A stretch of 64,000 nt of DNA from positions 1 to 64,000 of the forward strand of contig JAMPIV010012208.1 of assembly GCA_024509875.1 (NCBI GenBank), in the 5' to 3' direction. This DNA is from Oreohelix idahoensis. Taxonomy: Eukaryota > Mollusca > Gastropoda > Stylommatophora > Oreohelicidae. Below are positions 25,033-36,189 of this stretch, piece by piece (position 1 is the first letter of the stretch; the number at the start of each line of letters is the position of its first letter). The notes beneath the pieces are model-generated. The model was not told where the DNA came from, did not search any database, and was given only the letters and a program-made list of their open reading frames with translations. Made by a program: the position numbers and the translations under genes.

Positions 25033-27537
25033 TCACTGAGCGTCAGCTCTTGGTGACCTTGATGCCATTATATGGTACTGCGCAGTTCGTATAAGCTGTT
25101 CTGAGCTGCCATACAGTGTATTGTCTATGGATGGGTTGTGTGGTAGCAGTTGTTGTCTCAGTCCCTGAAGTGCAGGGCACTGTAGTAGGTGGTGTTCTAC
25201 TGTCTCCAACGGGTTAGGGCAGTGTCTACATTTTGCTATATTTTGTGAACTTAGTCTGTTTCTGTGGCCATTTAGTGTAGAGTGGCCTGTTCTCAATCTG
25301 AAGATTTTGGTTTGGTACCTTCGTTCGATATCGTTCATAGCATCTTTCTTATTTGGGGCTGTTTGGTGAATGAAGAGTCTTTTTCCTGTCTTAGCCTGTG
25401 CCCACGTGTTCAGCCAAACTTCTTTACAGTTGTTTTTGACTATTTGTTTAACTGTTAACATACTCAGTGGGTGATCAATCTGTGGCATTTTTGCTCCCTT
25501 CTTTGCCAGTCTATCAGCAACTTCATTTAATGTGATGTTTATGTGGCCAGGTATCCATTGCATGTATATTTCTGTTCCGTACAAGTTCATAATTTTGTGG
25601 CATGTTTCTTGAACTTTCTGGATAGTACTGATTGAGTTGGTTTTCCAGTTTCCTATTGCCAAGAGGGCAGCCTGCGAGTCTGAGAACACCACAACATCAT
25701 TTGGTTCCATTTCGTCTGATTCAAAGAGTTCAAAAATTCTAGTTAGGGTTTTCTGGATGGCGACTACTTCGGCTTCGTAGTTTGTGCACCAGATACCACA
25801 GGGACCTGCAATTTTGACGGGTTCTTCAGTACTGGGTGGGATGATTATGGCCCCGTATCCAGCATTTATTACTGCTTTGAAAGCTGACCCGTCTGTATAG
25901 GCATGGATAATGTCTTCATCGTACTGACAGATGGTTTCCATAGCAAGTGTTTTCAGCAGCGTAGGTATGAGGCTTTTATTTGCGGGTTGTAGGAGGTTTG
26001 TACGTATTATTGGTCTTTTTAGTTCTACGTGAGGTGGTAGGTCAGGCACAACTTGAGTAGGTAGTCTTGTCTCTGGTATGTAGTGCTTCCCTGAAAGCTC
26101 TTGGTACCTTCTAGTGAAAGATGTCTTTTTAATTCGGTACCTGGAGTTGAGGTCACCGATAACGTTTTTGCAGGGGTCATCTTTGTCAGCTCGCAAGAAT
26201 CTTTCTGCCGTGATAATGACTGATTTCTCTCTCCTTAATTCTAGGGGTTCCACATTGGCGGAAATCTCACATGCGCTGGTCGGAGTAGTTCGCAAGCCTC
26301 CACAAATGAATCTGAGTGCCTGGTTTTGTATGCGATCTAGTTTCAGTCTGAGTGTTGGGCTAGCAGTGGCTTGCAGGGGTAGAGAGTAATCCATAACTGA
26401 GCGCACGTATCCCAAGTACAGTTGTCGTAGGGTGCTCTGATTGGATCCCCAATCAGTGCTTGCCAAACGCTTTATGAGGTTTAGCCTTCTAGAGGCCTTA
26501 GCAGTTAGGGACTCAACATGTGTTTTGTATGTGAGTCTGGTATCTAGCTGTATCCCTAGATAAGTCGGATTGTTCTCTTTAGCTAGCTTTGCATCATCAA
26601 GTATTAAATCCAGTTCTTTCTTTACTGTTTTGTTGCTGAGTGTGAATATAGTGTAGACTGTCTTACTCGTGTTGATCACCATTTTCCAGAAGCTGCAGTA
26701 GGTTGTTAGAGCAGCCAGTGCACGGTTTAGTTTCTTTTGCAGTTGCAAGTGGGACTTCCCTTCTGCCCAAAAGACCAGGTCATCAGCAAACAAGGCGCTG
26801 GGTAATTCAAGGTAGTCTGCCAGATCGTTTATGTATATGAGGAAGAGGGTGCAGCTTAGGGCTGAGCCTTGTGGGAGGCCTTCTTGGATGGTTCTTTTCC
26901 CTGATGCTGCTCCGTTGACCGTTGTGGAGATGGTTCTATTTGTGAGGAAATCTTTTATCCAACGAAACATTCTTCCTTCTATGCCCATCTTCTGCATCTT
27001 GAAAAATAGACCGTCTCTCCATACTCTGTCATATGCCTGCTTGAGGTCTACGAAAACTGCGGCCACATGATTTTTATCCTGGAAAGCATCGGCAATATGT
27101 TGTACCAATCGGATTACCTGGTCAACAGTCTGTCTTCCTCTTCTAAATCCTGCTTGGTTAGGATAGAGGGCTTTTCCTTTCTCTAACCACCAATAGAGGC
27201 GTGCATTTATCATACGTTCTGCCATTTTCCCAACGCACGAAGTCAGGGAAATGGGCCGGTAGCTACTGACTTCGCTTGGTGGTTTATCTTTTTTGAGTAT
27301 TGGGATAATGTTAGCCGTTTTCCATCCTGTAGGTACAGTACTGCTTCTCCACGTCTTGTTTATGAATTCCAGGATCGTCAGCAAGCCTTTTTCCCCAAGT
27401 TTGACTATCATGTCGTTGGTAACCTGGTCTGGCCCTGGTGCTTTTTTGGGTTTGGTCTTTAGGAGACTGGATTGCAATTCAGCTAGCGTAAATTCTTGAT
27501 CAAAGATGCTGTCCACAGCCTTGTGTGCTTTTAGCAT
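25033..27537 (-). CDS. LINE B reverse transcriptase and RNase H
   Basis: An 834-residue open frame. RT signs: KKAPGPD (31-37), PNQAGFR (126-132), catalytic FVDLKQAYD (162-170), GLPQGS (220-225) and the FADD active site (250-253). RNase H signs: TDGS (548-551), the glutamate of NYEAE (near 588), SDSQAA (619-624), IPGH (662-665) and NEVADRLAK (671-679), so the catalytic acidic residues are all present. A CxxC...HHLLQC motif follows at about 770-787, as in many I/Jockey-type elements. The frame is uninterrupted to the stop at 25033. The true start is unclear because the frame is continuous in sense with the endonuclease block upstream, from which a 1-nt indel near 27630 separates it. Likely role: target-primed reverse transcription of the element RNA. 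Confidence 0.9.
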   Translation of the reverse strand: MLKAHKAVDSIFDQEFTLAELQSSLLKTKPKKAPGPDQVTNDMIVKLGEKGLLTILEFINKTWRSSTVPTGWKTANIIPILKKDKPPSEVSSYRPISLTSCVGKMAERMINARLYWWLEKGKALYPNQAGFRRGRQTVDQVIRLVQHIADAFQDKNHVAAVFVDLKQAYDRVWRDGLFFKMQKMGIEGRMFRWIKDFLTNRTISTTVNGAASGKRTIQEGLPQGSALSCTLFLIYINDLADYLELPSALFADDLVFWAEGKSHLQLQKKLNRALAALTTYCSFWKMVINTSKTVYTIFTLSNKTVKKELDLILDDAKLAKENNPTYLGIQLDTRLTYKTHVESLTAKASRRLNLIKRLASTDWGSNQSTLRQLYLGYVRSVMDYSLPLQATASPTLRLKLDRIQNQALRFICGGLRTTPTSACEISANVEPLELRREKSVIITAERFLRADKDDPCKNVIGDLNSRYRIKKTSFTRRYQELSGKHYIPETRLPTQVVPDLPPHVELKRPIIRTNLLQPANKSLIPTLLKTLAMETICQYDEDIIHAYTDGSAFKAVINAGYGAIIIPPSTEEPVKIAGPCGIWCTNYEAEVVAIQKTLTRIFELFESDEMEPNDVVVFSDSQAALLAIGNWKTNSISTIQKVQETCHKIMNLYGTEIYMQWIPGHINITLNEVADRLAKKGAKMPQIDHPLSMLTVKQIVKNNCKEVWLNTWAQAKTGKRLFIHQTAPNKKDAMNDIERRYQTKIFRLRTGHSTLNGHRNRLSSQNIAKCRHCPNPLETVEHHLLQCPALQGLRQQLLPHNPSIDNTLYGSSEQLIRTAQYHIMASRSPRADAQ

Positions 27538-27614
27538 GCGTTTTGTAAGTGTCTTGATGGCTTTATCTAGATTGGCTCTTTTGTATGTTTTATTGACTTC
27601 AGCAAAGAATCGAT

Positions 27615-28956
27615 TTAGGACTCGTGCTTTCCCTCTGTTGAGGTAGCTGTGTTACTGTTTGGAAGTTTTATAGGGATTGGGTTTCTCTTCTGGGATGTCC
27701 CTGCCATGCTGTCAATGAGTTTCCATGCTTTCTTCCCTTCTTTATTTAGGTCTAGGTTTTCGCATTTTTCTTTCCAGGTTTCCATTTTGGCTTTTCTGCT
27801 CGCTAGCTTAATCTGTGCAGTGAGTCTGTTGTATGTGGTTTTGTTTTCACGGCTAGGATTTTTCTGAGCGATTTTCCGTGCCTTGCGTCTTAGTTGTACT
27901 AGGTGTTCTAATTCCTCATTCCAGAAGATGCTGTATTTGACACGGCTGCCTTTGGGGATTGCCTGTTTGGCTGCCTGCAGTATGGCTGTAGAGATCTGAT
28001 CGTTCAAGGTATTAATGTCTTGGTTCATGTCTATTTCAGTGAGGAGCAGGTCTGATATGAGTTTGTAGTGTTCCCAGTTTGCTCGAGCATAGTTCCATTT
28101 CGGCTGTCTTTTGGTTTCCGTTTTTGTTTTACCCTGCGAGATGGGGGTAAGGATGGGTAGATGGTCGCTTCCTATGTCCTCCAATACCCTCCATTTATAC
28201 CGGTTGGTGAGGTCTGCAGACACAAATGTTAGGTCTGGTCGGCTACTGGTTCCGCTAGCTTTATGGTAGAGGGATGGTGGGGATCTTTCGTTTTGGAGGA
28301 CTATAAGGTTGGAAGTGTTACATAGCTCTTCTACTGCCTGGCCTGAGGTGTTGGTGTCCTGGTATCCCCAGAGTGGGGAGTGGGCGTTGAAATCCCCTGC
28401 TATGATTGTTCTCTTGTATTCGATATCATCAAAGTAGATTCCATTAGTTTCTCTGGGGGGTCTGTAGACATTAAAGATTTGGAAATGTCCGTCACTTCCC
28501 CAGATTGTCACTCGTTGTATGTCAGTTTTATCATCGGTTCGAAGTTTCATTCCTTACCAAGGTTAGGATTCCTCGACAATTATTATGGCAATTACATTTG
28601 TACATTGTGTAGCCTGGGAAGTTGACGGATTTGTCCTTAAGAATGGTTTCTTGAATCAGTGCAATATGAACTTTCTGGTCCTTCAGTAGTTTCTTTAATT
28701 CTAACGATTTAGTTCTTATTCCATCTACATTTAACTGTAGAATGTTAATATACTCCTCGGTAGCACACTTTTCGCCAGGAGCAGCCGAGGGGCGACCTGA
28801 TTGGCGCGGACCTTTTACGAGGCGACGTCCGAGCTCGTATATCTTAGGTTGTATTAGTGTCATGGCATCATGAGTAGTGGGGGGTTGTGATGACTTTCTT
28901 TCGTCCCGGTAGTTATCCTCTTTTTCCATGCGGGGTGTGCAAGGCATGGTGGGCAC
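27615..28956 (-). pseudogene. LINE B APE-type endonuclease, frameshifted
   Basis: Two overlapping frames (28956-28531 and 28550-27615) together make one APE-like endonuclease. The first holds NILQLNVDGIRTK and the glutamate of ALIQET; the second holds IWGSDG, YNVYRPP, IIAGDFNAHSPLWG and GSDHLPI, the usual order of catalytic and metal-binding blocks. The frames differ, so a 1-nt indel near 28545 splits the domain. Past the domain is a basic linker that leads to the RT frame after a second indel near 27630. No separate ORF1 is evident between 28956 and the 5' boundary. Confidence 0.85.
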
Positions 28957-29487
28957 TGTACCATCATCGGTGGGGAAGTATTATTTTCCCCTGCTGTCCT
29001 GTTCGCCTGATGTCCGTCCAACCCCACGGGGGTAGACAGCCCCAATACCATGTTGCACCACCTCAGTGGGGTTCACCGTTGTGCAGTCCCCGCCACCAAA
29101 TGACCGCTGTTTTCTGGAAACATCCATAATTTGTCAGCTATTTAGTCAGCACTAGCGCTTCTAGTTGGTCAAAAGGATCGTCACGTCGTGCACCCTGGTG
29201 CCTTCACTATGAGATGCTGTGGATGGTTTGTAGCTGTGCCACTCCAAGTTGGAGGACAGTCACAGGTAAAAGCAGGGCTTTGCATGGGCGCTCAACATAG
29301 TTTGGTCAGTCGGTCGAGGCTGTTACCGGGGGATGGCCGCCACTGTCTTTGTGGCTTCTGGGAGCCATATGTCAAGCTTGGAAGGTCAAGGTGGACCGGT
29401 GAGTTTGAGCCACTGGTTCAGTTCTCCAGTGCGACCGCTCTTGCCCGAAGGTGCTACCACTCTTGGCCTCCCCCAATCCCCCGAAGG

Positions 29488-29583
<96 letters not shown>
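29488..29583. repeat. (TA)n microsatellite, right fragment
   Basis: About 95 bp of TA repeat with one ca interruption near 29535. It touches the 5' end of LINE B. The Tyr-Ile repeat frames read through it are not genes. Confidence 0.95.
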
Positions 29584-29585
<2 letters not shown>

Positions 29586-30188
29586 AAAAAGTTGTATTCT
29601 GGGAATGTCCCGTTCCAGTTAAAATTTATAATTATTGTGTTTTTCTAGATTTGACCTCTCGTCATAAATGTAGAAGGTGGACCGCAAATGGGTCACAACA
29701 TGAAGATGGTTACACCAATAATTTCTGGAGGCTGATAGGAACATCAGACCAGAAAACCGCTGGATCGCAAGGTTTATGACCAGCCTAGATTATATTGGAA
29801 GAAAATACAAACGTTTTAACAATATTATCAATATCCTAATCTAACACACGTTTAAGGTATGACCTGTTTAGCACTCCGTTATTAAATTAAATTTAAAACC
29901 CACAAGTGTCTAGCTAGTCTCATCGCTTTTAACACGAGATATGAACACTAGTCACTTAGCATTTACACACGATGAAATATAAATAAATTGCGTTCTCTAA
30001 ATTATCCACCGCATAGCGTCTATTAAATAATTCAAAACATCTCTTACTTGGAAAATAGCGAGTAATTACATTTTCGTTTACAGCTGGAGAAATTAGCTAT
30101 ATGTTTATTTAATATGTTTCAATTAACACAAAATCACAGTGAAATATAATGAAACTTAAACACGTTAAAACACTTAAATGCTAATAAT
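29584..30188. other. AT-rich sequence, nothing recognised
   Basis: About 600 bp without a gene or repeat I can name, between the TA tract and the left end of the next Tc1 element. Confidence 0.6.
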
Positions 30189-31640
30189 ATACTACTCGTC
30201 AAAAGTCAAGGGCCACTTAGAAAAGCCTTGGTTGAAACCATAAAACAAATCTGATATAAACGTAATTGGTATCAGTCAAAACGGCATTTATTGAATACCA
30301 AATTGACATGTCACGTAAAGAAATGGAAATACACATTCAAACGCAATGAAGCAGTGAAGTGTGTCACCCACCACCTTTTCAAAAGTCACACAATAGATAT
30401 TGGATAAATAGACATTTCAAAATCGGGTATGACCACCGTTTACAGCAAGGCATTTAAGACAGCGTAGACGCATCGAGTCCACAAGGGTCCGAAGAGTATC
30501 CTGAGGAACAGCGTGTCATTCCTGAAGCAGAAATGCAGTCAGCTGTGCAACATCCATTGGCAGGGGGTGATTTGTTGACAATCTTCGACCAAGGACATCC
30601 CAGAGGTGCTCAATCAGAGATAGGTCAGGTGAATGAGCTGGCCACGCCATCCTGATGATCCCATGTTGCTGAATAAACTCATTCACCACACGAGCTCGAT
30701 GGGGTCGAGCGTTATCATCTTGGAGGATGGCATTACCACCTATGGCCTCCAGAGCAGGCTGAACAATTGGTCTCAAGATTTCGTTCTGGTATCTTGGGCC
30801 GGTCAAGTTGCCTTGGATGATGCAGAGTGGGGTCATGCCGTGTCTGTAGAAGCCTCCCCAGACAATGACAGAACCCCTACCATAACGATCCACCTCTCCA
30901 ACTGTGTCATCAGTAAATCGCTCTCCTGGTTGTCTCCAAACTCGAATCCTGCCATCATTGAATGACACAGTGAAGCGTAATTCATCAGTGAAGAGAACTT
31001 GACTCCATTGTTGCCTTGTCCATCGGATGTGCTCGCGACACCAAACAACACGGGCTCTGCGATGAGCAGGAGTAAGAGGGATTCTGACTGCAGGACGTCG
31101 AGCAGCCAGTCCAAATTCATGTAAACGTCTGCGAATGGTGCTTTGACTGACATTAACGTTTACAGTTTGTCTCAGCTGACATCTTAGAGTGGAACAAGTC
31201 ACTGTTCGATGGCGCAGGGCTGACAAGAGGTACCGGTCATCATGTCTATTGGTGCATCTAGGGCGACCTGGCCGGTGGCGATCCTCCACACTTCCTGTGG
31301 CCTGAAATCTCTCCAAAATTCTTTGGATAGTAGAGTGTGACACTGCAAGCCGTCTAGCAACCTCACGGACAGATAAATCACTTTCAACCCACGCTATAGC
31401 CCTCATTCTTTGTAAGGTGTCAAGACTTCTTCTCGGTGGTATGGTTTTTGCAAGTGATGAAACTACCCTAAGTCTGCTGATTGTAAAACAAATTAAGAGT
31501 GAACTCTGTTCACGAAAAGTCGCCATTGCACGTGAAATGTCAATCAGCACGATTACTTCACCTGTTTGATTGTACGGAAGTGTGAAAAAACTGATTAAAA
31601 ATGCGAATTTATGGTCAGCAAACCAAAGAAGTACAGAATG
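30189..31640 (-). mobile_element. Tc1-like element, right end lost
   Basis: Reverse-strand Tc1 element. The presumed 3' end starts at about 30190 with a TA followed by CTACTCGTCAAAAGTCAAGGG, the style of Tc1 terminal repeats. I could not find the matching inverted copy near 31530-31640, where the sequence runs directly into a LINE fragment, so the 5' end is probably truncated or replaced. Confidence 0.7.
30417..31526 (-). pseudogene. Tc1-like transposase, single nonsense codon
   Basis: Tc1 family DDE transposase read from an ATG at 31526. A helix-turn-helix (LSVREVARRLAVSHSTIQRI, about 51-70) is followed by an AT-hook-like GRPR (87-90). Catalytic residues: D181 in FTDELRF, D271 in QDDNARPH and E306 in LIEHLWD, with 34 residues between the last two (DD34E). 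An in-frame TGA at 30516-30518 interrupts the protein after residue 336; the same frame then continues 32 more codons with the family C-terminus (NGGHTRF) to a stop at 30417-30419. So one Trp-type codon change appears to be the only disabling lesion. The open frame upstream to 31787 belongs to the neighbouring LINE, not to the transposase. Confidence 0.88.
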
Positions 31641-33150
31641 CACACAGCTCTGATATAATATTAATTTTGTGCTTGTGCTGTACTGAGAGGACTTCCAGAT
31701 GTTTAGACTAAAAAAAAAGCTGTTCTTCCTTTGTTCATTCTGTTGTTGATGTCTTTGCTTGCTCCGCCATCTGGTGTTACTATGCATTCTAGGTATGTGA
31801 AGGTGCCTGTCTGTTCCAGTTGCTGATTCTTTACTGATATGGACTCAGGGTTGCTCACATTGAGCGTCATGACCTCTGACTTCTTTAGATTGATGTTCAA
31901 GCCCACCTGCTGGCTATACTTATTAAGCCTATCCGTTTTTTTCCTGCATCTGTTGATGTGAATGTGCTAGTAGTGCAATGTCATCTGCATATTCCAGATC
32001 TTCCAATGGAGAAAATGTAGTCCATCTTATTCCTCTTGGACTGCCCTCTGTTGCCTGGCGCATCACCCAGTCTATGACTGTTAAAAATAGAGTTGTTGAT
32101 AAGGGGCATCCCTGTCTTCACCTCAAAGGTTAGGTTGCTCTGCCCAATGCTACACGTAAAGTTGGCTTATAGGCTTTTTATGATTGACACTAGCCAGCTT
32201 GGAATTCCATAAGCCCTCTATTTTCCATAGCCCCAAAGCCCTCTAGGTTTTCCAAAACTGCCCCTATGATAATATGGGCCTAATCCCAAATGCCTCAATG
32301 GGCGTGTACTCTATTTTCCATAAACTGCCCCTATGTATACTGTCAAAAGCCTTTTCAAAATCTAAGAAATTAATGTACAGCTGTCTTTGCCATTCTGAGC
32401 ACTGCTCTATAATGTTCCTGAGGGTAAATATATGATCTACACATCTTCTGTTCTTTCTAAATCCTGCTTGTTCTTTCCTCAGCTCTGCATTTCAGTTATC
32501 TTGGCCAGGAGCTTTTCCATTCTTTAACCCTTTGATTGCTGTGATTTCTTCTTTTCGTGGAATGTCTGTATTAACATCTAGATCGTTTTCAGCCTCAGCC
32601 TCATGAACATTCAGCTGAGTCTCTGGTGGTTCCTTATTCAGTGTTTCTCTGAAGTGCTCTGCCCATCTTGTTTCCTACCCCTGTGCTGTGGTAATGAGAT
32701 TTCCTTGCTTGTCTCTCTCTTACTAACGTTATGTTGTTTGCACCTCGTTTTCCGCTGGTAGCTTTAGTTATTTTATAAACTGTGCTTTGTTCATTTCTCA
32801 GTGCTGCCTCCTCTGCCTGTCTTGCAAGATCGTCTAGGAAATTCCTTTTGTTGGCTCGGGTTTGGCTTTTAACTTCCTAGTCCAGCTGACTGTACTGTTC
32901 GCTATATAGTTGCTTTAACCTGGGGGACTTTGCTTCTGTTTTCTTTCTTTTCATTTCCTTTCTCTTCGCTATGGTGTTTAATGTTTCTGGTGTTATCCAG
33001 TCTTGGCTCTTTCTTTCCTGGAATCCCAAACATAACTTGCTGCTTTCCTTGTATATTGTTGAGATGGTGTTGAATTTCTGGTCGACATCATCAGTCTCTG
33101 TTCTTTCCTGGCTTTTGGTAATCTGATATCGTCTCTTTACGTCCACCAGG
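31640..33150 (-). mobile_element. LINE D fragment (RT C-terminal half)
   Basis: Reverse-strand non-LTR remains. A frame at 31906-31703 reads as RT post-catalytic region (GLNINLKKSEVMTLN, then the TYLECIVTPDGG block, like the YLGS block of other LINEs), and the frame at 33146-32877 reads as the RT upstream linker. Stops and indels are frequent. The sequence at 31640-31707 matches 62836-62897, so both belong to one family. A short SINE piece is embedded at 32264-32312 (aatatgggcctaa ... cctcaatgggcgtgta), matching the SINE at 47274-47527. Confidence 0.8.
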
Positions 33151-33157
33151 AAAAGAC

Positions 33158-33370
33158 ATTGACTGATGATATAGACCAGAAATTCAACACCATTTCAACA
33201 ATATATAAGGAAAGCAGCAAATCATGCTTGGGATTCCAGGAAAGGAAGATGCAAGGAAATCTCATCATGACAGCAGAGGGACAGGAAACAAGATGGGCAG
33301 AGCATTTCAGAGAAACTCTGAATAAGGAACCACCAGAGACACAATTGAATGTTCCTTACACCAGTGGTGG
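33158..33370 (+). mobile_element. Inverted LINE D fragment
   Basis: The + strand here encodes IDQKFNTISTIYKESSK and later RWAEHFRETLNKEPPE, the same protein segment that the - strand encodes at 33095-33005 and 32700-32610. The two lie head to head with about 60 bp between, so the piece is an inverted copy with an internal deletion. Confidence 0.8.
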
Positions 33371-33416
33371 TCCTGAACTCTTCTGACTTATAGTTTGCTG
33401 TCCTCACATAATTTCA
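33355..33416 (-). mobile_element. Small LINE RT fragment
   Basis: Reverse strand reads NYVRTANYKSEEFRTTTGVR, the same segment as 47571-47635 on the + strand (RTAHHKSEEFRTTTGVRQGD), the RT block before the catalytic region. Orientation flips again relative to the piece just before it. Confidence 0.75.
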
Positions 33417-33655
33417 CCCTCTCCCCTTTACAATGCCTCTACTCTGTCCCTCCCCTACCCTCTTATCAACCCTACCTTCTACATCCCCTCTATGCTCTTC
33501 CCCCCCCCCCTTCCCTCTCTGCACTTCTCTTACCCTCCCCTCCTTCTACCACCCCTCCTAGCTGCTCTCTATGCTCCCCCTACCATGTAACACCCTCTCC
33601 CCACACAATCTATGCTCCCTACCCCATCTATGCTCTTCACTCTACCTGTTTCACC
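33417..33655. repeat. C/T-rich degenerate tandem tract
   Basis: Strong pyrimidine bias on the + strand with recurring words such as ctctatgctc and tctatgctcc. A serine/proline/leucine-rich frame on it is a composition effect. Confidence 0.75.
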
Positions 33656-33684
33656 AACCTGATTATAGCATCATTTTAACATGT

Positions 33685-34115
33685 ATTAACTGTTGCTGGT
33701 AGTATCATTTTGAGATTCTTAACTTTTTGCTGGTAGTTTCATTATGAGATTCTTAACTTTTTGCTGGTAGTTTCATTATGAGATTCTTAACTGTTGCTGG
33801 TAGCAACATTATTGAGATTCTTAGCTGTTGCTGGTTAATATCATTATGCTGGTAGTATCATTGTGAGATATGTAACTGGTGCTAATAGTGTCAACATGTT
33901 TCTGGCTGTTGCTAGCAGCATCATTATGACATGTCTGACTGCGACCAGTGGTCTCTATGAGATGTCTCATTGTTGCTTGTACTATTATTATGGGATGCCT
34001 GCAGTACCATTATATTCGTAAGATGTCTGACTGTAGCTAACAGTTCCATTATGAACTTCCTGACTGTTGCTAGTAGTATCATTGTGATATGCCTGACTGT
34101 TAGTATTATTATCAT
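33685..34115. repeat. Degenerate ~34-bp minisatellite, about 12 copies
   Basis: Repeats of the pattern gctggtagtttcattatgag followed by attcttaactttttg, clear at 33705-33830 and increasingly diverged rightwards (the catcatt and gactgttgctag words recur to about 34115). Confidence 0.8.
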
Positions 34116-35170
34116 TATGAAATATGTGACATCTTCATCATCCAAAATTAGTGTTTATTGGTATTCTTAACATTGTTCTATAAAACCACATTGTTGTTGA
34201 TAGTAGTATCATTCAGATGCAACATATTTAAGAAAGAAACTTTTGAGTATAAATTTATGGAACAAACAAATACAGGGAAATGGCACAGCAGAAGACTAAA
34301 CACACAAAATAAGACATAACTAAGCCATTTTGAAGGATTTAATGTACATTTGTCCTCATAACAAAAGAAAGAAAGTGAGCTGTGAATTTATTTCATGTAC
34401 ACTGTTCATCACAAAATTTACAGTGACCAAATATAAAAATGGAAAAAAGGGAAAGGGTCAATTTTGCACCACAAACTTAACATACATTGTTTAAAAAATA
34501 AACAAACTTTGTTTTGAAGTAATGAAAAAATACAGATTTCTCCATAAAACAGATTTATTGAAAACTAAAATAAAGCAGTAGTATGTAGCAAAGTTATTTG
34601 ATTTAGTACTTGCATTTATCAAACTATAAGGACTTTTTATGGCATATACAAATTAAGTTTTGAATTACTGTAATGCATACTTGTCTATACAATACATACT
34701 TACAATTATATTATAAAAAGCAACAACTTAGATGTAAAGCGATTTAGTGAACAGTTTACCTGACAAAACAAAATATAAGTAATAGTATGTTGTGAAGTAA
34801 TTTAATGTAGCACCTTAATTTATCAAATCACAATTACATCTTCATAAATGTCAAAATATTGGACCAAATCAAGAGTTTCTCATATCTTGATCACAGAGAA
34901 ATAGATGATTGCAGATGCAAAACAGAAATGAAGCATGTAATAGGCAGGGAAAAGCGACATTTAGCAATATAAGACCGATGCTAACATCTGAACAAGTAAT
35001 TTACATTTTCAAATTGAAAATCATCAAAAGCTATATATATATATATATTCTTCATTATTGTGTGGTGTAGAAACATAGACAGCAAACTATGAGAAGAAAG
35101 AACTGACGCCTCTCCGATGTGGATATATATATATATAGAAGAATGTCATTCTACTCATGTAAGAAGTTAA
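34116..35170. other. AT-rich non-coding, diffuse repeats
   Basis: No gene. The phrase gcatttatcaaa with similar surroundings recurs near 34610 and 35808, with weaker versions near 34815 and 35995, suggesting an old repeat of a few hundred bp. Small TA tracts lie at 35030-35048 and 35123-35138. Confidence 0.5.
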
Positions 35171-35181
35171 CAAAGAAGTCC

Positions 35182-35527
35182 TTTTTTTTTTTACGCCCGC
35201 TACTACTCGAGGCAAAATCTCAGGTTATTTTTAATGTCTAACCTGACATTGATTTTTACGTGAGTATCCTATTTTCTTGTACAGAGACAAGTGTCCCTCG
35301 CCATTCAGGCAGATACTCGCCGTTTTCGGAGGTACCCATTGGAGCTGGGTCGGCTCAGGAGCCGCCAGTCCCTGGTCGACGACACTCCTTCAAATGTCCT
35401 CGCCAGGTCTCGAGTTAATCCAGTCCAAATCCCGGTCGACGAAAAATCCTCAAATGCCGTCGCCCGGGTTTGATCCTGAATCACCCGGTCGCCAGAGCGG
35501 TGTTGTAACCACTACGCTAGCGCGGCT
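35182..35527 (-). mobile_element. tRNA-derived SINE with target duplication
   Basis: Reverse-strand copy of the SINE at 43388-43736. Read in its own sense, the head carries an A-box-like TAGCGTAGTGG and a B-box-like segment, followed by a shared body and a poly-A tail (T run at 35182-35192 on the + strand). It is bounded by an 11-bp direct repeat, caaagaagtcc, at 35171-35181 and 35528-35538. The frames across it are not genes. Confidence 0.9.
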
Positions 35528-35538
35528 CAAAGAAGTCC

Positions 35539-36185
35539 TAAAAATGTAGATATCAAGACATTGACAGATCTCGTTATACAGTACAAGGGTCCACCATCAA
35601 GACAAGAGACAGATAAAGTTGGAGATCCATTTCAGCCAACATTCGATGCGCAGATGAAGTTGTGAATTATTGTAATACACAATTGTTCTTCCAAGACATA
35701 ATGACTATTTACCACATAAAAGGGCCAGGTGTACAAATTTCCCTCACAAAAATATTCCTACATAAAAAAAGGAAGCAATAGTATATTATGAAGCATTTTA
35801 ATTTAGCATTTGCATTTATCAAACCCACATGAATGTTTCACAAATATACAAAGTATATTGTCAGTTAATTTCATGTAAAGTTGTCCTTACAAAACATAAC
35901 AACTCAATGCAAAAGACACAAATATCACATGTCAAACAATTAACTGTACAGTTTTCCACACAAAAGAAACAATAAACAATTGTATGCTTTGAAGCAATCA
36001 CGTTTAGCACTTGTATTTCTGTATCCGTAATTGATGTTTAACAGATACAAATAGGTGAACTTGAATATTATTTAAATGCTCCATTTCGTGCTGTCTTGTG
36101 TATTTCACTCAAATGGCTGGCAAGTATACGTATGAAAAGAAACACAACGCAGTGTAATCGATGTTCGAGCGGTTCCACAGACAAA
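35539..36185. other. AT-rich non-coding sequence
   Basis: No gene or repeat boundary that I can defend, apart from the diffuse gcatttatcaaa repeats noted for 34116-35170. Confidence 0.5.
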
Positions 36186-36189
36186 CGTT

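Larger units (their letters stand above)
25005..29487 (-). mobile_element. Non-LTR retrotransposon B (EN-RT-RNase H)
   Basis: Reverse-strand LINE of about 4.5 kb. Its 3' end is a short GAA-type tail (ttcttcttcttc on the + strand at 25008-25021) lying against TATATAT, and its 5' end abuts the (TA)n tract at 29488, so it appears to have inserted into TA repeat. Order in the element's sense is 5' region, APE endonuclease, reverse transcriptase, RNase H, cysteine/histidine motif. The RNase H after the RT points to the I/Jockey group; I cannot fix the clade. Two frameshifts separate the coding blocks, so this copy is probably non-autonomous but young. Confidence 0.85.

Noticed and set aside
29188..29779. 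Frames with long Tyr-Ile repeats
   Set aside because: They run through the TA microsatellite and antisense LINE B 5' sequence; no protein family fits.
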